Shown: in pieces, positions 44,242-52,371 of the stretch
Position numbering within the stretch: position 1 is the first letter of the stretch
How the letters are laid out: each line of letters starts with the position of its first letter
Assembly: GCA_934754655.1 (NCBI GenBank)
Contig: CAKVIC010000010.1
Location: 1 to 64,000 of the forward strand
Direction: 5' to 3'
Length of the DNA stretch: 64,000 bases
Origin: an uncultured Candidatus Melainabacteria bacterium
Lineage (GTDB): Bacteria > Cyanobacteriota > Vampirovibrionia > Gastranaerophilales > Gastranaerophilaceae
The notes under the pieces: model-generated
Told to the model about the DNA's origin: nothing
What the model saw: the letters and a program-made list of their open reading frames with translations, nothing else
Databases searched by the model: none
Translations under genes and position numbers: made by a program

Positions 44242-44495
44242 AAAATTATTATTACATAAAATGTGATGTTTTAAAAATTTACAATATAAAAATTAAGGTT
44301 TATTAAATGTTCAAATGCATAAAAAAAAAAGAACACCAGCGCTAAAATTTCAATATACGGCTAGCTCGCTTTTGGTTTAATTTGCTTTATTCTATCCAAA
44401 CCCGCTACTTGTCTTAGTACAGAGTTCTTCTTCAAGTAGAGGTTCTTTGAATATGAAAATAAAAATAAAAATAAAAAAAAGAAACTCCCCTAAGT
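44242..44495. other. Intergenic AT-rich region, no gene seen
   Basis: Nothing coding is supported here. It contains an A-run and short unexplained sequence (44330-44450) left of the IS3 remnant, and looks like the edge of a decayed zone that extends to about 45300. Confidence 0.5.
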
Positions 44496-44645
44496 TGAAC
44501 TGCACCCTAAAAACTAGACAAAGTAAAAAAGGGTGGTTCAAGAAACAATCAATAAATGACTTCTGTATTGTACAGGAGTCATTTTATTTCTGCTCCATTG
44601 ATATCTTTCATTACTATAATATAATTATTTTCATATTCAATTAGA
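44496..44645 (-). pseudogene. IS3-family transposase remnant (3' end)
   Basis: The minus strand reads YYSNERYQWSRNKMTPVQYR then SHLLIVS and stop, the standard C-terminus of IS3/IS150-group transposase OrfB. A frameshift lies just upstream (I-E-Y-E-N-N-Y-I in another frame). After the stop comes the terminal sequence that reads TGAACTGCACCCTAAAAACT on the plus strand (from 44496), typical of an IS3-family inverted-repeat end. The rest of the element is gone. Confidence 0.7.
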
Positions 44646-44680
44646 CAGGTGGTTAAATTTTAAAATTTGCAATTAATTAT

Positions 44681-44953
44681 TTATTTACATTGCCCAAAAT
44701 AATAAAACCATGTATTACAAAAAATCATTTCATGTGTTCTTTTACAACGGAATGAACGAAGTGAATTCTGGATAGCGAACAAGTAGAGATAACAGGCTCG
44801 AAGTGCCGAAAAATAACCGGCATGGTTACCTTGAACAACTGTCATCGCTTTTTCATATTCATCAACTGAATTGTAATTATTTTTGCTACTGTTTATACAA
44901 CCAGTTATCAAAAATGGAATTAATAAGAAAAATGCAATAATAATTTTTTTTAT
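44681..44953 (-). pseudogene. Start-less small lipoprotein gene
   Basis: A lipoprotein signal is readable: KKIIIAFFLLIPFLITGC, with lipobox LITGC. The codon where ATG is expected is ATA (44951-44953), 7 bases after a good GGAGAG site. The mature part has NSVDEYEKAMTVVQGNHAGY, then sequence that looks non-native (LRACYLYLFAIQNSLRSFRC) to the stop. The likely reading is a lipoprotein gene with a lost start and a replaced 3' end; use of ATA as a start cannot be excluded. Confidence 0.4.
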
Positions 44954-45317
44954 ATATAAACTCTCCTTTCTAAAAATTTTTTCAAACTTTATAAAAAAAA
45001 TATAATATATTTTACTTAAATATGAATTTTATTACTGTCAAGCTGTTTTAGGGGTTCGTAATATATTTAAAGAGTTCGAGCAATTTGTAAGTAGAGTGCG
45101 GAGTGCTTTTCTTTTCAGAAACTTTTGTCAAATAAAGAATATAAAAATATACTTAAATCTGAAAATAAAATCAAAAAATCTGACAAAAAAGGTTTCAAGT
45201 GATAAAAAGTAAAATTTAACATTTTATCCTATTATTAATAAAATTTACCAGCTAAACTTGTGTCCGTTTTTTACGTAGGGATAGATTATAGTATTAAAGT
45301 GATAACAAAGTTGTGTT
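44954..45317. other. Intergenic region, no gene seen
   Basis: AT-rich sequence with no supported gene. AGAGTGCGGAG near 45104 matches, in reverse, a piece of the flank at 6620. It probably includes the promoter side of the start-less lipoprotein and the downstream end of the kinase-like gene. Confidence 0.4.
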
Positions 45318-46211
45318 TTAATATAACATTAGATTTATCATATTCCAATTTTTATGATATAGATAAGTTGTTATATCTTGTAATTCTCTATTATTCAAGC
45401 TAGGAATCTGAAAGTTATATCCTTCTTTTCGTGCAATTTTTAACATTCTATCATAAAATGCTTTAATTTCATCAGCAAAGATTTTAATTTCTGATTTAGA
45501 CATACTTTTTAATAGAGAATATAATTGATTTTTATTAATTAATGAATCAAAATCTTCTAACATAATTTTAGGTTTTACTTTATCTGGGGCTATATCAATA
45601 ATATTTATTTTCTTTTTATCTAATAGAAAATTATTAGGATTTACGGAATCTATATTATATCCTTTTTTTCGAATATTGATAATATCTTTTATATAATCTA
45701 CAAATGTTTCATCAGGTAATGTTTTGATTTCGTTAAATGTTTTCATATATTGTTCTTTTGTTATAGATTTATTAATATTCCAATTTGAACCATATAAAGG
45801 TTTTCCTTTTACAAATTTATTAATAGATACTGTACCATCTTTACTTACTGCAACTGCTTGTCCATAATTTTTACCTTCAAAAAAATCTTTGTGTGGTTTA
45901 AAATCTTGTGGCATTTTTAATTTTTCTTTTATTTTTTCTATTCTTAAGATATAATTACCGTTCACTTTATAAACTTCTGCTTCTCTTCCGCTTCCTAAAA
46001 AATTTTCAGGTTTAATGTAAGAATTCAAATCATCAACTAGAGATTTCCAATGTTTATTTTGTTCTGAAATATGTACACAATCTGACAAAACAGGAGATTT
46101 CATCTTCAGCCCTAAAGTTTCTACCTTTGAGGGGCTGATTAAACTGGCGCAAGTTTTTACTTTAGATGTTACTCTCAATCCAAATTTTATAATCGTTGGT
46201 ACTATCGACAT
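45318..46211 (-). CDS. Protein-kinase-like fold protein
   Basis: The 297-residue protein has features of a kinase fold. FLGSGREAEVYKVNGNYILR (near 72-90) resembles the glycine loop and beta-3 strand; INKFVKGKPL fits a hinge; and IDSVNPNNFLLDKK followed by INIIDIAPD (near 190-215) resembles a catalytic loop (D...N) and metal-binding Asp. The beta-3 Lys is replaced by or near Arg, so activity is uncertain. There is no signal peptide. It may be a small-molecule or protein kinase, possibly an exported effector; this is inference. TTGTAAC-type boxes lie upstream at 46281. Confidence 0.55.
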   Translation of the reverse strand: MSIVPTIIKFGLRVTSKVKTCASLISPSKVETLGLKMKSPVLSDCVHISEQNKHWKSLVDDLNSYIKPENFLGSGREAEVYKVNGNYILRIEKIKEKLKMPQDFKPHKDFFEGKNYGQAVAVSKDGTVSINKFVKGKPLYGSNWNINKSITKEQYMKTFNEIKTLPDETFVDYIKDIINIRKKGYNIDSVNPNNFLLDKKKINIIDIAPDKVKPKIMLEDFDSLINKNQLYSLLKSMSKSEIKIFADEIKAFYDRMLKIARKEGYNFQIPSLNNRELQDITTYLYHKNWNMINLMLY

Positions 46212-46280
46212 AATAAAACCTCATTGTTATATTTATATAAAACCTTTTCCCTCTTTAAAATTGCTTTTTAAAAGAAAAAT

Positions 46281-46300
46281 ATTACAAAACTGTTACAAAA
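46281..46300 (-). promoter_or_regulatory. TTGTAAC-type boxes upstream of kinase-like gene
   Basis: Read on the minus strand the sequence is TTTTGTAACAGTTTTGTAAT, two TTGTAA(C) units spaced 10 bases apart, as in the boxes at 30401 and 46992. It lies 70-90 bases before the kinase-like gene start. Confidence 0.4.
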
Positions 46301-46305
46301 AATCT

Positions 46306-46495
46306 GGGTTGGAAGTTAATAGAGGGATAAAAATTAACGATAGAATGCAAACTAATGACGAAAATATTTATGCTGGTGGCGATAGTGTAGAAATAAAAAG
46401 TTTTGTAACTAATAATGATGTATTAATTCCATTAGCAGGTTCTGCAAACAGACAAGGAAGAATTATTGCAGATAATATTTGTGGTATTAATTCGA
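46306..46495 (+). pseudogene. Fragment of pyridine nucleotide-disulfide oxidoreductase
   Basis: The frame reads SGLEVNRGIKINDRMQTN, then ENIYAGGDSVEIKSFVTN and LIPLAGSANRQGRIIADNIC. This is the internal FAD-binding block of CoA-disulfide reductase/NADH oxidase-type enzymes (IYA-x-GD motif and LAG-x-ANRQGR). There is no start codon, and homology ends abruptly near 46495. It is a short piece of a lost or rearranged gene. Nothing else is seen from 46500 to 46745. Confidence 0.7.
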
Positions 46496-46747
46496 TTTAC
46501 CACTGCGTTGCCACTTCGGACTTTCATTTACAGCAGTCTGAAACTAGACTATGAAAGGGTTATAGATTTTTATAAAATCCTGAAATTTTTCTGAGGCACT
46601 TTTTTTATTACCACTTTTGTTGCTGCTAAACAAAATTTTTAGAAATTTTAGAAAAATAAACTACTCTAAAAGATAGATATAATAAGCGTTTTTTGTTTGA
46701 TACCAGCTAGAATACAGTAATAATGTATATTTAAAAAATTAAGCACT

Positions 46748-46772
46748 AAAAAAGCCACGTTATTCGTGGCTT
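46748..46772 (-). terminator. Terminator of tRNA-Glu
   Basis: On the minus strand AAGCCACG pairs with CGTGGCTT around AATAA, followed by TTTT. It lies directly beyond the tRNA-Glu 3' end. Confidence 0.8.
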
Positions 46773-46778
46773 ATTAAA

Positions 46779-46854
46779 TGGTACCCCCAAGCGAATTCGA
46801 ATCGCTGTCTACACCGTGAAAGGGTGTTGTCCTAGGCCTCTAGACGATGGGGGC
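46779..46854 (-). tRNA. tRNA-Glu (anticodon TTC), CCA encoded
   Basis: The minus strand folds as tRNA-Glu: acceptor GCCCCCA/TGGGGGT (with a G-T first pair), discriminator A and encoded CCA, anticodon stem ACACC/GGTGT around CTTTCAC (anticodon TTC), and a T loop in GCGATTCGAATTCGC. The start GCCCCCATCGTCTAGAGGCC and the end TGGGGGTACCA are those of cyanobacterial and plastid tRNA-Glu, which supports the lineage call. On the minus strand TTGACT and TATTAT-like promoter elements lie upstream. Confidence 0.96.
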
Positions 46855-46938
46855 TTATTTCAACATTACTTATAATATCAAATCAAATTTAAAAGTCAAG
46901 CATTTTTATTGTATGAACAAACTCGCGTATTTCATTAT

Positions 46939-46973
46939 GAGGAAGCGGAAAAAGTTGAAAAATGACAACTTAT
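46939..46973. repeat. 35-bp intergenic motif, copy 1
   Basis: The stretch with GTTGAAAAATGACAACTTAT at its right end matches 30 of 35 bases with 56706-56740. On the minus strand AAGTTG and CAACTT form a small stem followed by T's. It lies about 85 bases upstream of tRNA-Glu. Confidence 0.5.
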
Positions 46974-46991
46974 CATCATTTTTAGTTTTAA

Positions 46992-47009
46992 TTGTAACAA
47001 ATTGTAACG
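46992..47009 (+). promoter_or_regulatory. TTGTAAC direct-repeat box
   Basis: TTGTAACAAATTGTAACG lies 17 bases upstream of the sigma-28-type promoter at 47026. It has the same layout as the boxes at 30441, which are also upstream of a sigma-28-type promoter. Confidence 0.5.
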
Positions 47010-47025
47010 ATTTTTCTCAAAACCC

Positions 47026-47052
47026 TAAAGTTTTTCAAAAAAATGCCGTTAT
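47026..47052 (+). promoter_or_regulatory. Sigma-28 (FliA)-type promoter
   Basis: TAAAGTTT, an 11-base spacer and GCCGTTAT: two mismatches to the sigma-28 consensus, with exact spacing. It lies 41 bases before the ATG of the small protein gene at 47094 and matches the promoter at 30550 closely. Confidence 0.75.
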
Positions 47053-47093
47053 ACATGATACAAAAGGAAAAAAGTAAAAAAGGAGTATCAATT

Positions 47094-47444
47094 ATGGCAG
47101 AAAATATTGGAAGAATATTTGGTGGCGGTAATAACTATTCAATCGGTTACAATGTAAAAAAACAAGCAGATGAACAACCAAAAAATGAAGTACCTCAAGC
47201 TCCTATAGAACAAGCACACAATGAGATTGATCCAAATAAAGTTTTTGATTTTTTGAATGCGAATATAGCTGTAACTCCTCAAAAACCTGTTATAGGTAAA
47301 AATGATCCGGAAATGGAAGCAAGAATAGGCGCTTTTATGGAAAAATTTGAAAAATGGTATGGTGTTATTCGTGAAGAAGTTGGCGATGAATCAGCACCTA
47401 TTGTCATGGATGCAGTATTAGATAAAAAGTTTGCAATCAATTAA
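47094..47444 (+). CDS. Small protein under sigma-28-type promoter
   Basis: A 116-residue protein; the ATG at 47094 follows AAAAAGGAG. It starts MAENIGRIFGGGNNYSIGYN, resembling the start of the protein at 30622. A Pro/Gln/Glu-rich linker (about 25-45) is followed by a helical C-terminal part (MEARIGAFMEKFEKWYGVI). There is no signal peptide. I do not recognise a family; the shared promoter type and N-terminus make the two genes likely members of one regulon. Confidence 0.65.
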   Translation: MAENIGRIFGGGNNYSIGYNVKKQADEQPKNEVPQAPIEQAHNEIDPNKVFDFLNANIAVTPQKPVIGKNDPEMEARIGAFMEKFEKWYGVIREEVGDESAPIVMDAVLDKKFAIN

Positions 47445-47477
47445 CATAAGTATGATAAAGAGTTTTTATTAAAATTT

Positions 47478-47508
47478 AATGCTGGTTATAAAATCAGCAT
47501 TTTTTTTG
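47478..47508 (+). terminator. Rho-independent terminator
   Basis: AATGCTG pairs with CAGCATT around a 10-base loop, followed by a run of T. It ends the transcript of the small gene at 47094. Confidence 0.8.
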
Positions 47509-47596
47509 CATAAATATAGTTTTTCCGCAAACTCATAAATAAAAATTTCTGCTTTCTTTTTTATCAAGGGGATTCTATTTATTGTAAAATATTTAT

Positions 47597-48403
47597 ATGA
47601 AGAAATTATTTTTATACTTAATATTGATAATTATAGCAATTTCAATGTTTATACCGTTTCTTGTAATGTTTTTAATTTCTTTAACTGGGCAAGAAAATAT
47701 TTTCACTGATTACAAAAATATTAATTTATCTTTATGCTCATATAAAAATGTTTTTCATGCAATTCCGGTTGTTAAATATTTTTTTAATAGTGTAATTGTA
47801 TCTGTTGGTGCGACGTTAGGGCAAGTTGTTATTTCAGCATTTGCCGGATATGGTTTTTCAAGGTTAAAATTTAAAGGTTCAAATATTTTATTTTTTATAA
47901 TTATATTAACAATGATGGTTCCGCCACAAGTAAATATAGTTCCTTTATTTCACTTGATGAGTGCTTTGGGTTGGATTAATACGTATCAGGCAATGATTGT
48001 GCCGGCAATTTTTGGCGGTTTTGGAGTTTATATGATGCGTCAATATTTTATGAGTTTTTCAAAAGAATTAGAAGATGCTTCGAAACTTGATGGTTGTAAT
48101 GCTATCCAAACTTTTATAAAAATTGCATTGCCTTGTGCTACTCCGGCACTTGCAACGCTTGCAGTGTTTACGTTTGTTACTAATTGGAACAGCTTTATGT
48201 GGCCATTAATTGTGACAAATACTGAAAACATGCGAACTTTAGCAGTTGGGCTTGCTATTTTTAAAGGTTCTTTTCGTGAAATTACATTGTGGGGGGAATT
48301 AACAGCTGCATCATGTATTTGTTCAATTCCTGTTATTATTATTTTTTGTGTTTTGAAAAAATATTTGTTAAATAATCCACAAGCTGGTGCTGTCAAAGAA
48401 TAG
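47597..48403 (+). CDS. Carbohydrate ABC transporter permease (MalG type)
   Basis: The 268-residue protein has six membrane segments and the permease EAA loop LEDASKLDGCNAIQTFIKI near 158-176, which docks onto the ATPase. The family imports sugars across the inner membrane with a second permease, a binding protein and an ATPase. None of these partners is next to it here, and it stands between two terminators, so it is either an orphan or works with subunits encoded elsewhere. Confidence 0.88.
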   Translation: MKKLFLYLILIIIAISMFIPFLVMFLISLTGQENIFTDYKNINLSLCSYKNVFHAIPVVKYFFNSVIVSVGATLGQVVISAFAGYGFSRLKFKGSNILFFIIILTMMVPPQVNIVPLFHLMSALGWINTYQAMIVPAIFGGFGVYMMRQYFMSFSKELEDASKLDGCNAIQTFIKIALPCATPALATLAVFTFVTNWNSFMWPLIVTNTENMRTLAVGLAIFKGSFREITLWGELTAASCICSIPVIIIFCVLKKYLLNNPQAGAVKE

Positions 48404-48476
48404 TTCTTAAAATATAATATAATTATTTTTTATTCAATATTAAACATATAATTTTTAAAGTATTTTTTTATTGTAA

Positions 48477-48513
48477 AAACTCTCACCTTTAATATTTTAG
48501 GTGAGAGTTTTTG
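48477..48513. terminator. Bidirectional terminator
   Basis: AAAACTCTCACCT pairs with AGGTGAGAGTTTT around a 10-base loop, with T-runs on both strands. It separates the convergent permease and GH57 genes. Confidence 0.85.
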
Positions 48514-48532
48514 TTTTAATATTTTGATTTAA

Positions 48533-50251
48533 TTATTTATATAAAGGTGCTAATTTTTTTTCTTGTTGAGGAATTACACCTTCTGTGATTGATTGATAAA
48601 CTCGATAATCAATTTCAGGGAAACAATTATCAATGCTTTCAATTTCACTTAATTTAGCTTCGTCAATATTGCCATTTTCAATCATATCTGCGATAAAACT
48701 GAATCTGTCAACATGTTCATTAAATCTATCTGTTGCATAGTCTTTAGCTTGCCATGTTGTAATTAAGAATGGCCAATCTGAACTTTGCAATAACAAGTTC
48801 TCTCTTGCCAATTGGTTTAAAGCTCTATGTAACAATTTATCTTCCGGAATTTCAGAATGAGCATCTGTTATTGCGCTCATACGTTTTTCGCAAGAATGAA
48901 TAATCGGCCACATCCATTCTGTTAAATGGTTCATCCAAACATAGAAATGACCACCTTGACCCCAAGAAGATTCAGGTATTTGAATGGCTTCTTTGGGAGG
49001 ATGCGCTGTTATGTATTCACCTGCGGTCATTCTTTCGACTTCCGGTAAATATTCGCTGAATTTTTTGATAACTTGTTTAATAAATTCCACGCCTTCAAAC
49101 CACCAGTGACCAAATAACTCTGTATCAAATGATACCATAACAAGTCCTTCTTTATTTTTTGCTAACTTGTAATCATTTAATAAATGATAAATCAAAGTTG
49201 TATAATGGTCTGAATTTTCATTTATTTTATTCATTGCAAGAACCGGGTCATAAAGCATTTTGTCACCTAAATCTGTTGTTGGTGAAGTTACTCTCCAGTA
49301 GTGCATACCTGATTTTTCATCACGTCTGTGAAATTCTCTAAAACATCCATCCCCTGGGTAACCGTCGGCTGCTGACCAAACTTGATACCCTGCTCTATCA
49401 TTACGTCCCATAACTGCAACTTGAGCATCAGGTAGCCAGTAAGCAGAATACGTATCATAACCTGTTGCTGGTCTATCAGGTAGCGGAATATATTCAATAT
49501 TACCATACATACCGATAACACGTCTGTTACCTATAGAGTTTCCACCTTCAATAACATGTGATTCAGTAAAGAAATATTGAATATCATTATTTTGTAAAGT
49601 AACTTCGATTGCTGGTCGCCAATGTTTTTTACCATCTTTACCAACATACTCATAGCCTTGTCTATAAGCACATTCCGGCAACCATGCGCCCATTGCTTTT
49701 TTGCCAAATAATCTTTTTGTAGTATCTTGACCGACTTTGAATTGAGCATTTAAATTACTATCCGTTGCAAGCAAAGGTGAAAATCCATGCGTTGCACCGG
49801 AAGTTGTAATTTCAATACAACCCAAATCTTGATATTTTTTAAAATATTTAATTAAGTTTTTTTCATATTTATTAACAAAATCATTTCTCAATTTATTCCA
49901 TAAATCAAAATAATATTTTGCTAAATATTTTAAATGCTGTGAATGAGCGATTTTAGGATCCGGATAACGTTCCAAATCTTTTGATACAGCTTTGATTTGA
50001 GCGTCTATGTATTTTACAAAACCATTTTGCAAATGTTCATCATTAAGCTGTTCCGCTAAAATTGGGGTAATTCCAATAGTCAACTTTGCTTTAATTCCTT
50101 CATCATACAATTCAGAAATAGCATTTAAAAGAGGTACGTATGTTTCTGCCATACATTCATAAAGGTTTTCTTCACCAAATGGCCACATCCCAGCTTTTCT
50201 GTAATATGGCAAATGGCTGTGTAACATAAATACGAATTGTCCTACTGACAT
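48533..50251 (-). CDS. GH57 glycoside hydrolase, 1,4-alpha-glucan branching type
   Basis: The 572-residue protein starts GQFVFMLHSHLPYYRKAG, the GH57 first motif (HSHLP). The nucleophile Glu is in GAWLPECAYR near 193 and the acid Asp in VSFDTELFGHWWFEG near 380. This set fits the branching enzymes of GH57 found in Cyanobacteria and thermophiles, which make alpha-1,6 branches in glycogen, with a helical C-terminal domain (AGEYITAHPP, then SSWGQGGHFYVWMN). It is cytosolic. A TGTTACAATTGTTAAC box lies about 100 bases upstream (50351). Confidence 0.88.
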   Translation of the reverse strand: MSVGQFVFMLHSHLPYYRKAGMWPFGEENLYECMAETYVPLLNAISELYDEGIKAKLTIGITPILAEQLNDEHLQNGFVKYIDAQIKAVSKDLERYPDPKIAHSQHLKYLAKYYFDLWNKLRNDFVNKYEKNLIKYFKKYQDLGCIEITTSGATHGFSPLLATDSNLNAQFKVGQDTTKRLFGKKAMGAWLPECAYRQGYEYVGKDGKKHWRPAIEVTLQNNDIQYFFTESHVIEGGNSIGNRRVIGMYGNIEYIPLPDRPATGYDTYSAYWLPDAQVAVMGRNDRAGYQVWSAADGYPGDGCFREFHRRDEKSGMHYWRVTSPTTDLGDKMLYDPVLAMNKINENSDHYTTLIYHLLNDYKLAKNKEGLVMVSFDTELFGHWWFEGVEFIKQVIKKFSEYLPEVERMTAGEYITAHPPKEAIQIPESSWGQGGHFYVWMNHLTEWMWPIIHSCEKRMSAITDAHSEIPEDKLLHRALNQLARENLLLQSSDWPFLITTWQAKDYATDRFNEHVDRFSFIADMIENGNIDEAKLSEIESIDNCFPEIDYRVYQSITEGVIPQQEKKLAPLYK

Positions 50252-50350
50252 TTTTGCCTCCGTTCGTGTTTTTTTTATATATTTTTACATTATTATTTAT
50301 AACACAATAATAAAAAAAAGTAACCCTTTGGTATTAGTTAATTAGAATAA

Positions 50351-50366
50351 TGTTACAATTGTTAAC
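50351..50366 (-). promoter_or_regulatory. TGTTACAATTGTTAAC box upstream of GH57 gene
   Basis: A near palindrome centred on CAATTG, related to the TTGTAAC boxes elsewhere in this window. It lies between the radical SAM gene end and the GH57 gene start. Confidence 0.35.
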
Positions 50367-50426
50367 TTTGGTTTCAAGATTTTAACGAAATTTTCTAGTA
50401 TATAATGATTATATTTTCAAAATTTA

Positions 50427-51254
50427 TCAACCAATTGCGAATACAAAATTATTATTTGCGCTGCATGTAGAACAAAAATCTGTTTCTGCAGAAACACTGT
50501 CAGAATAGTTTTTGAAGCTTGAGCCGACTCGTCCTCTAAAATCTCCTGATAAATATGGACATGAATAAATTCCTGTTTCTGCAAGCATTCTTCCATACAT
50601 GCAATCTGTTTTTTCTGACATCATTGAATATTCAGGTTCTTGATTTTTTTCATAAGAATTCACTATTTGTAAATCTGTATTTTTTATATTGTGTGACGTA
50701 AATATCTCTTCAAAATTTTGTTGTAATATTTCTGACGTTAGATTAAAGCAATTTTGTATAACAAGAACTGAAGAAAAATCGTACCTTGATAGTGTTGATA
50801 ATGCAAAAATTGTTTGTCTATAATTTCCTCTATATTTTGCACTATCACTTTCTTTTTCTAGAAAATGTGTTAGTGAAAGCCTAAAGAAAATTTGGTTTTG
50901 TCCTTCATCTTCAACTTTTTTTAAAAAACGAATTTTCTTTTCATTCAAAAAGCTTCCATTAGTGCAAATACAAACATTGCAACGTTTTAAACAAAGTCTT
51001 AAAATTGCATTAAAATCAGGATGTGTCATAGGTTCCGCTCCTGTTAAATATATGCAATATAAATTATTAGATTTGGTATCTTCTAATGCTTCTTTAATTT
51101 TGTCTATTGAAATAAAATCTTTTATTTGTTTTTTATCTGAAAATTGTAAATAACAAGTTTTACAGTGTTGATTACAATTTTTTGCAGTCATTTCAATAAA
51201 AAGATTGTTTAGCTCCTTTAATTTATAAATCGGAGCTGTGCAGATACTAGCCAT
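50427..51254 (-). CDS. Radical SAM protein
   Basis: The 275-residue protein has the radical SAM cluster motif CNQHCKTC (C-x3-C-x2-C) at about 27-34, preceded by NLFIEMTAK, and the SAM-binding YLTGAEPMTHPDF near 70. The C-terminal part has more Cys (DCMYGRM, YSCPYLSG, FCSTCSAN), which may bind an auxiliary iron-sulfur cluster as in SPASM enzymes. It may modify a peptide or a small molecule; no precursor peptide gene is evident next to it. No operon partner is seen. Confidence 0.78.
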   Translation of the reverse strand: MASICTAPIYKLKELNNLFIEMTAKNCNQHCKTCYLQFSDKKQIKDFISIDKIKEALEDTKSNNLYCIYLTGAEPMTHPDFNAILRLCLKRCNVCICTNGSFLNEKKIRFLKKVEDEGQNQIFFRLSLTHFLEKESDSAKYRGNYRQTIFALSTLSRYDFSSVLVIQNCFNLTSEILQQNFEEIFTSHNIKNTDLQIVNSYEKNQEPEYSMMSEKTDCMYGRMLAETGIYSCPYLSGDFRGRVGSSFKNYSDSVSAETDFCSTCSANNNFVFAIG

Positions 51255-51449
51255 AAACCCTCCTCAGTTAATTTTTCAATAATATTTTATTGTGAAAAAT
51301 ATATAAAAAAAATTATCAAGGTGGCGAATTTATTTTTATTTTTTTGAGTTTGTGGAAAAACTATTTAAACTTAGAAGAACGGTTTCAAGTCAGGTCGTGT
51401 GCTATTCCACATCCTCTTTTATTAATAAAATTGATGAAAAACTAGAAAT

Positions 51450-52280
51450 TTATGAATTGTTAGTGTCATCATTTGAGGTTTCTTGATTAGAATTAGAAGG
51501 TGATTCCAGCTCTTCTGCTTTTGCGAAATCAGTCTTTCTATCATTAAATTTATTCGGATTTAATAAATATGCTTTTGTTAAACTATCGTTACCGGTGATT
51601 TCACCAAAATTATTAACTAAGAATTTATATTGGTTTGGCTCCAAACAAGAGGTGCTATAAGAGCAATCGTCTTTATTATCTTTTCTTGGAATAGTTAATT
51701 CAATGTTGTATGTTAATCCGGTGCTTGAAATATATGGTGATTTGGGCGCGGTTCCGCTTTCTAACTTTATTTTACAGCTTATGCTAGGGCTTAATTGAAA
51801 TTCTGCGTAATCTGTTGTCGAATTAGCGTGTTCATAATATTTTTTTTCAACAATATTAGTATCTTCTGTAGCTAAATAAACTAGCATTAAATTAGGATAC
51901 TTACTGTTTCCTGTAGTTTCTTTACTGTTTTCTGTAGTTTTGTCGTATGCAAAACTTTGAGATGAATCATAATATAAAGCATCATATCGATAAGGGCTTT
52001 GTGCACAACCTAACCCTTGGCAGGCGCGTTTGTAGCGATGATAATTACCATAAGCTTCTTGTGAATCTTTGTTTCTGTCGCCAACATAATCGTAATATAT
52101 CATGCTGTTGTTTAAAAGGTTTTGTGTCGTTTCAGAGAGCGCATTGTAGGCTTTTAAAACTTCAACTTTATTTTTATCAGGTAGAATTGCGCTTGACATT
52201 GGCGTGATTATTGCTGCAACAATTCCAACAACTGCAAGTGCTACTAATATTTCTGACAAGGAAAAACCATATTTTTTCAT
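51450..52280 (-). CDS. Prepilin-like protein with N-methylation motif
   Basis: The 276-residue protein has the type IV prepilin N-terminus: short leader MKKYG, cleavage before F, and FSLSEILVALAVVGIVAAI with Glu at position +5. The remaining part is a polar globular domain with two Cys pairs (RACQGLGC, DDCSYSTSC) and a Ser/Asn-rich end. It is processed by a prepilin peptidase and built into a pilus or type II secretion pseudopilus; none of the machinery is nearby. Confidence 0.85.
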   Translation of the reverse strand: MKKYGFSLSEILVALAVVGIVAAIITPMSSAILPDKNKVEVLKAYNALSETTQNLLNNSMIYYDYVGDRNKDSQEAYGNYHRYKRACQGLGCAQSPYRYDALYYDSSQSFAYDKTTENSKETTGNSKYPNLMLVYLATEDTNIVEKKYYEHANSTTDYAEFQLSPSISCKIKLESGTAPKSPYISSTGLTYNIELTIPRKDNKDDCSYSTSCLEPNQYKFLVNNFGEITGNDSLTKAYLLNPNKFNDRKTDFAKAEELESPSNSNQETSNDDTNNS

Positions 52281-52371
52281 TATATAAAGCTCCTGTTAAT
52301 TATTCATACTTTATTCTATTTTAGCATATTTTGATAAAATATATAGTGCGTTAAAGAAAATCTTAAAAACT

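Noticed and set aside
44447..44644. 65-codon frame starting MNMKIKIKIKK
   Set aside because: It runs antisense through the IS3 remnant and starts in a simple A-rich repeat; no coding character.
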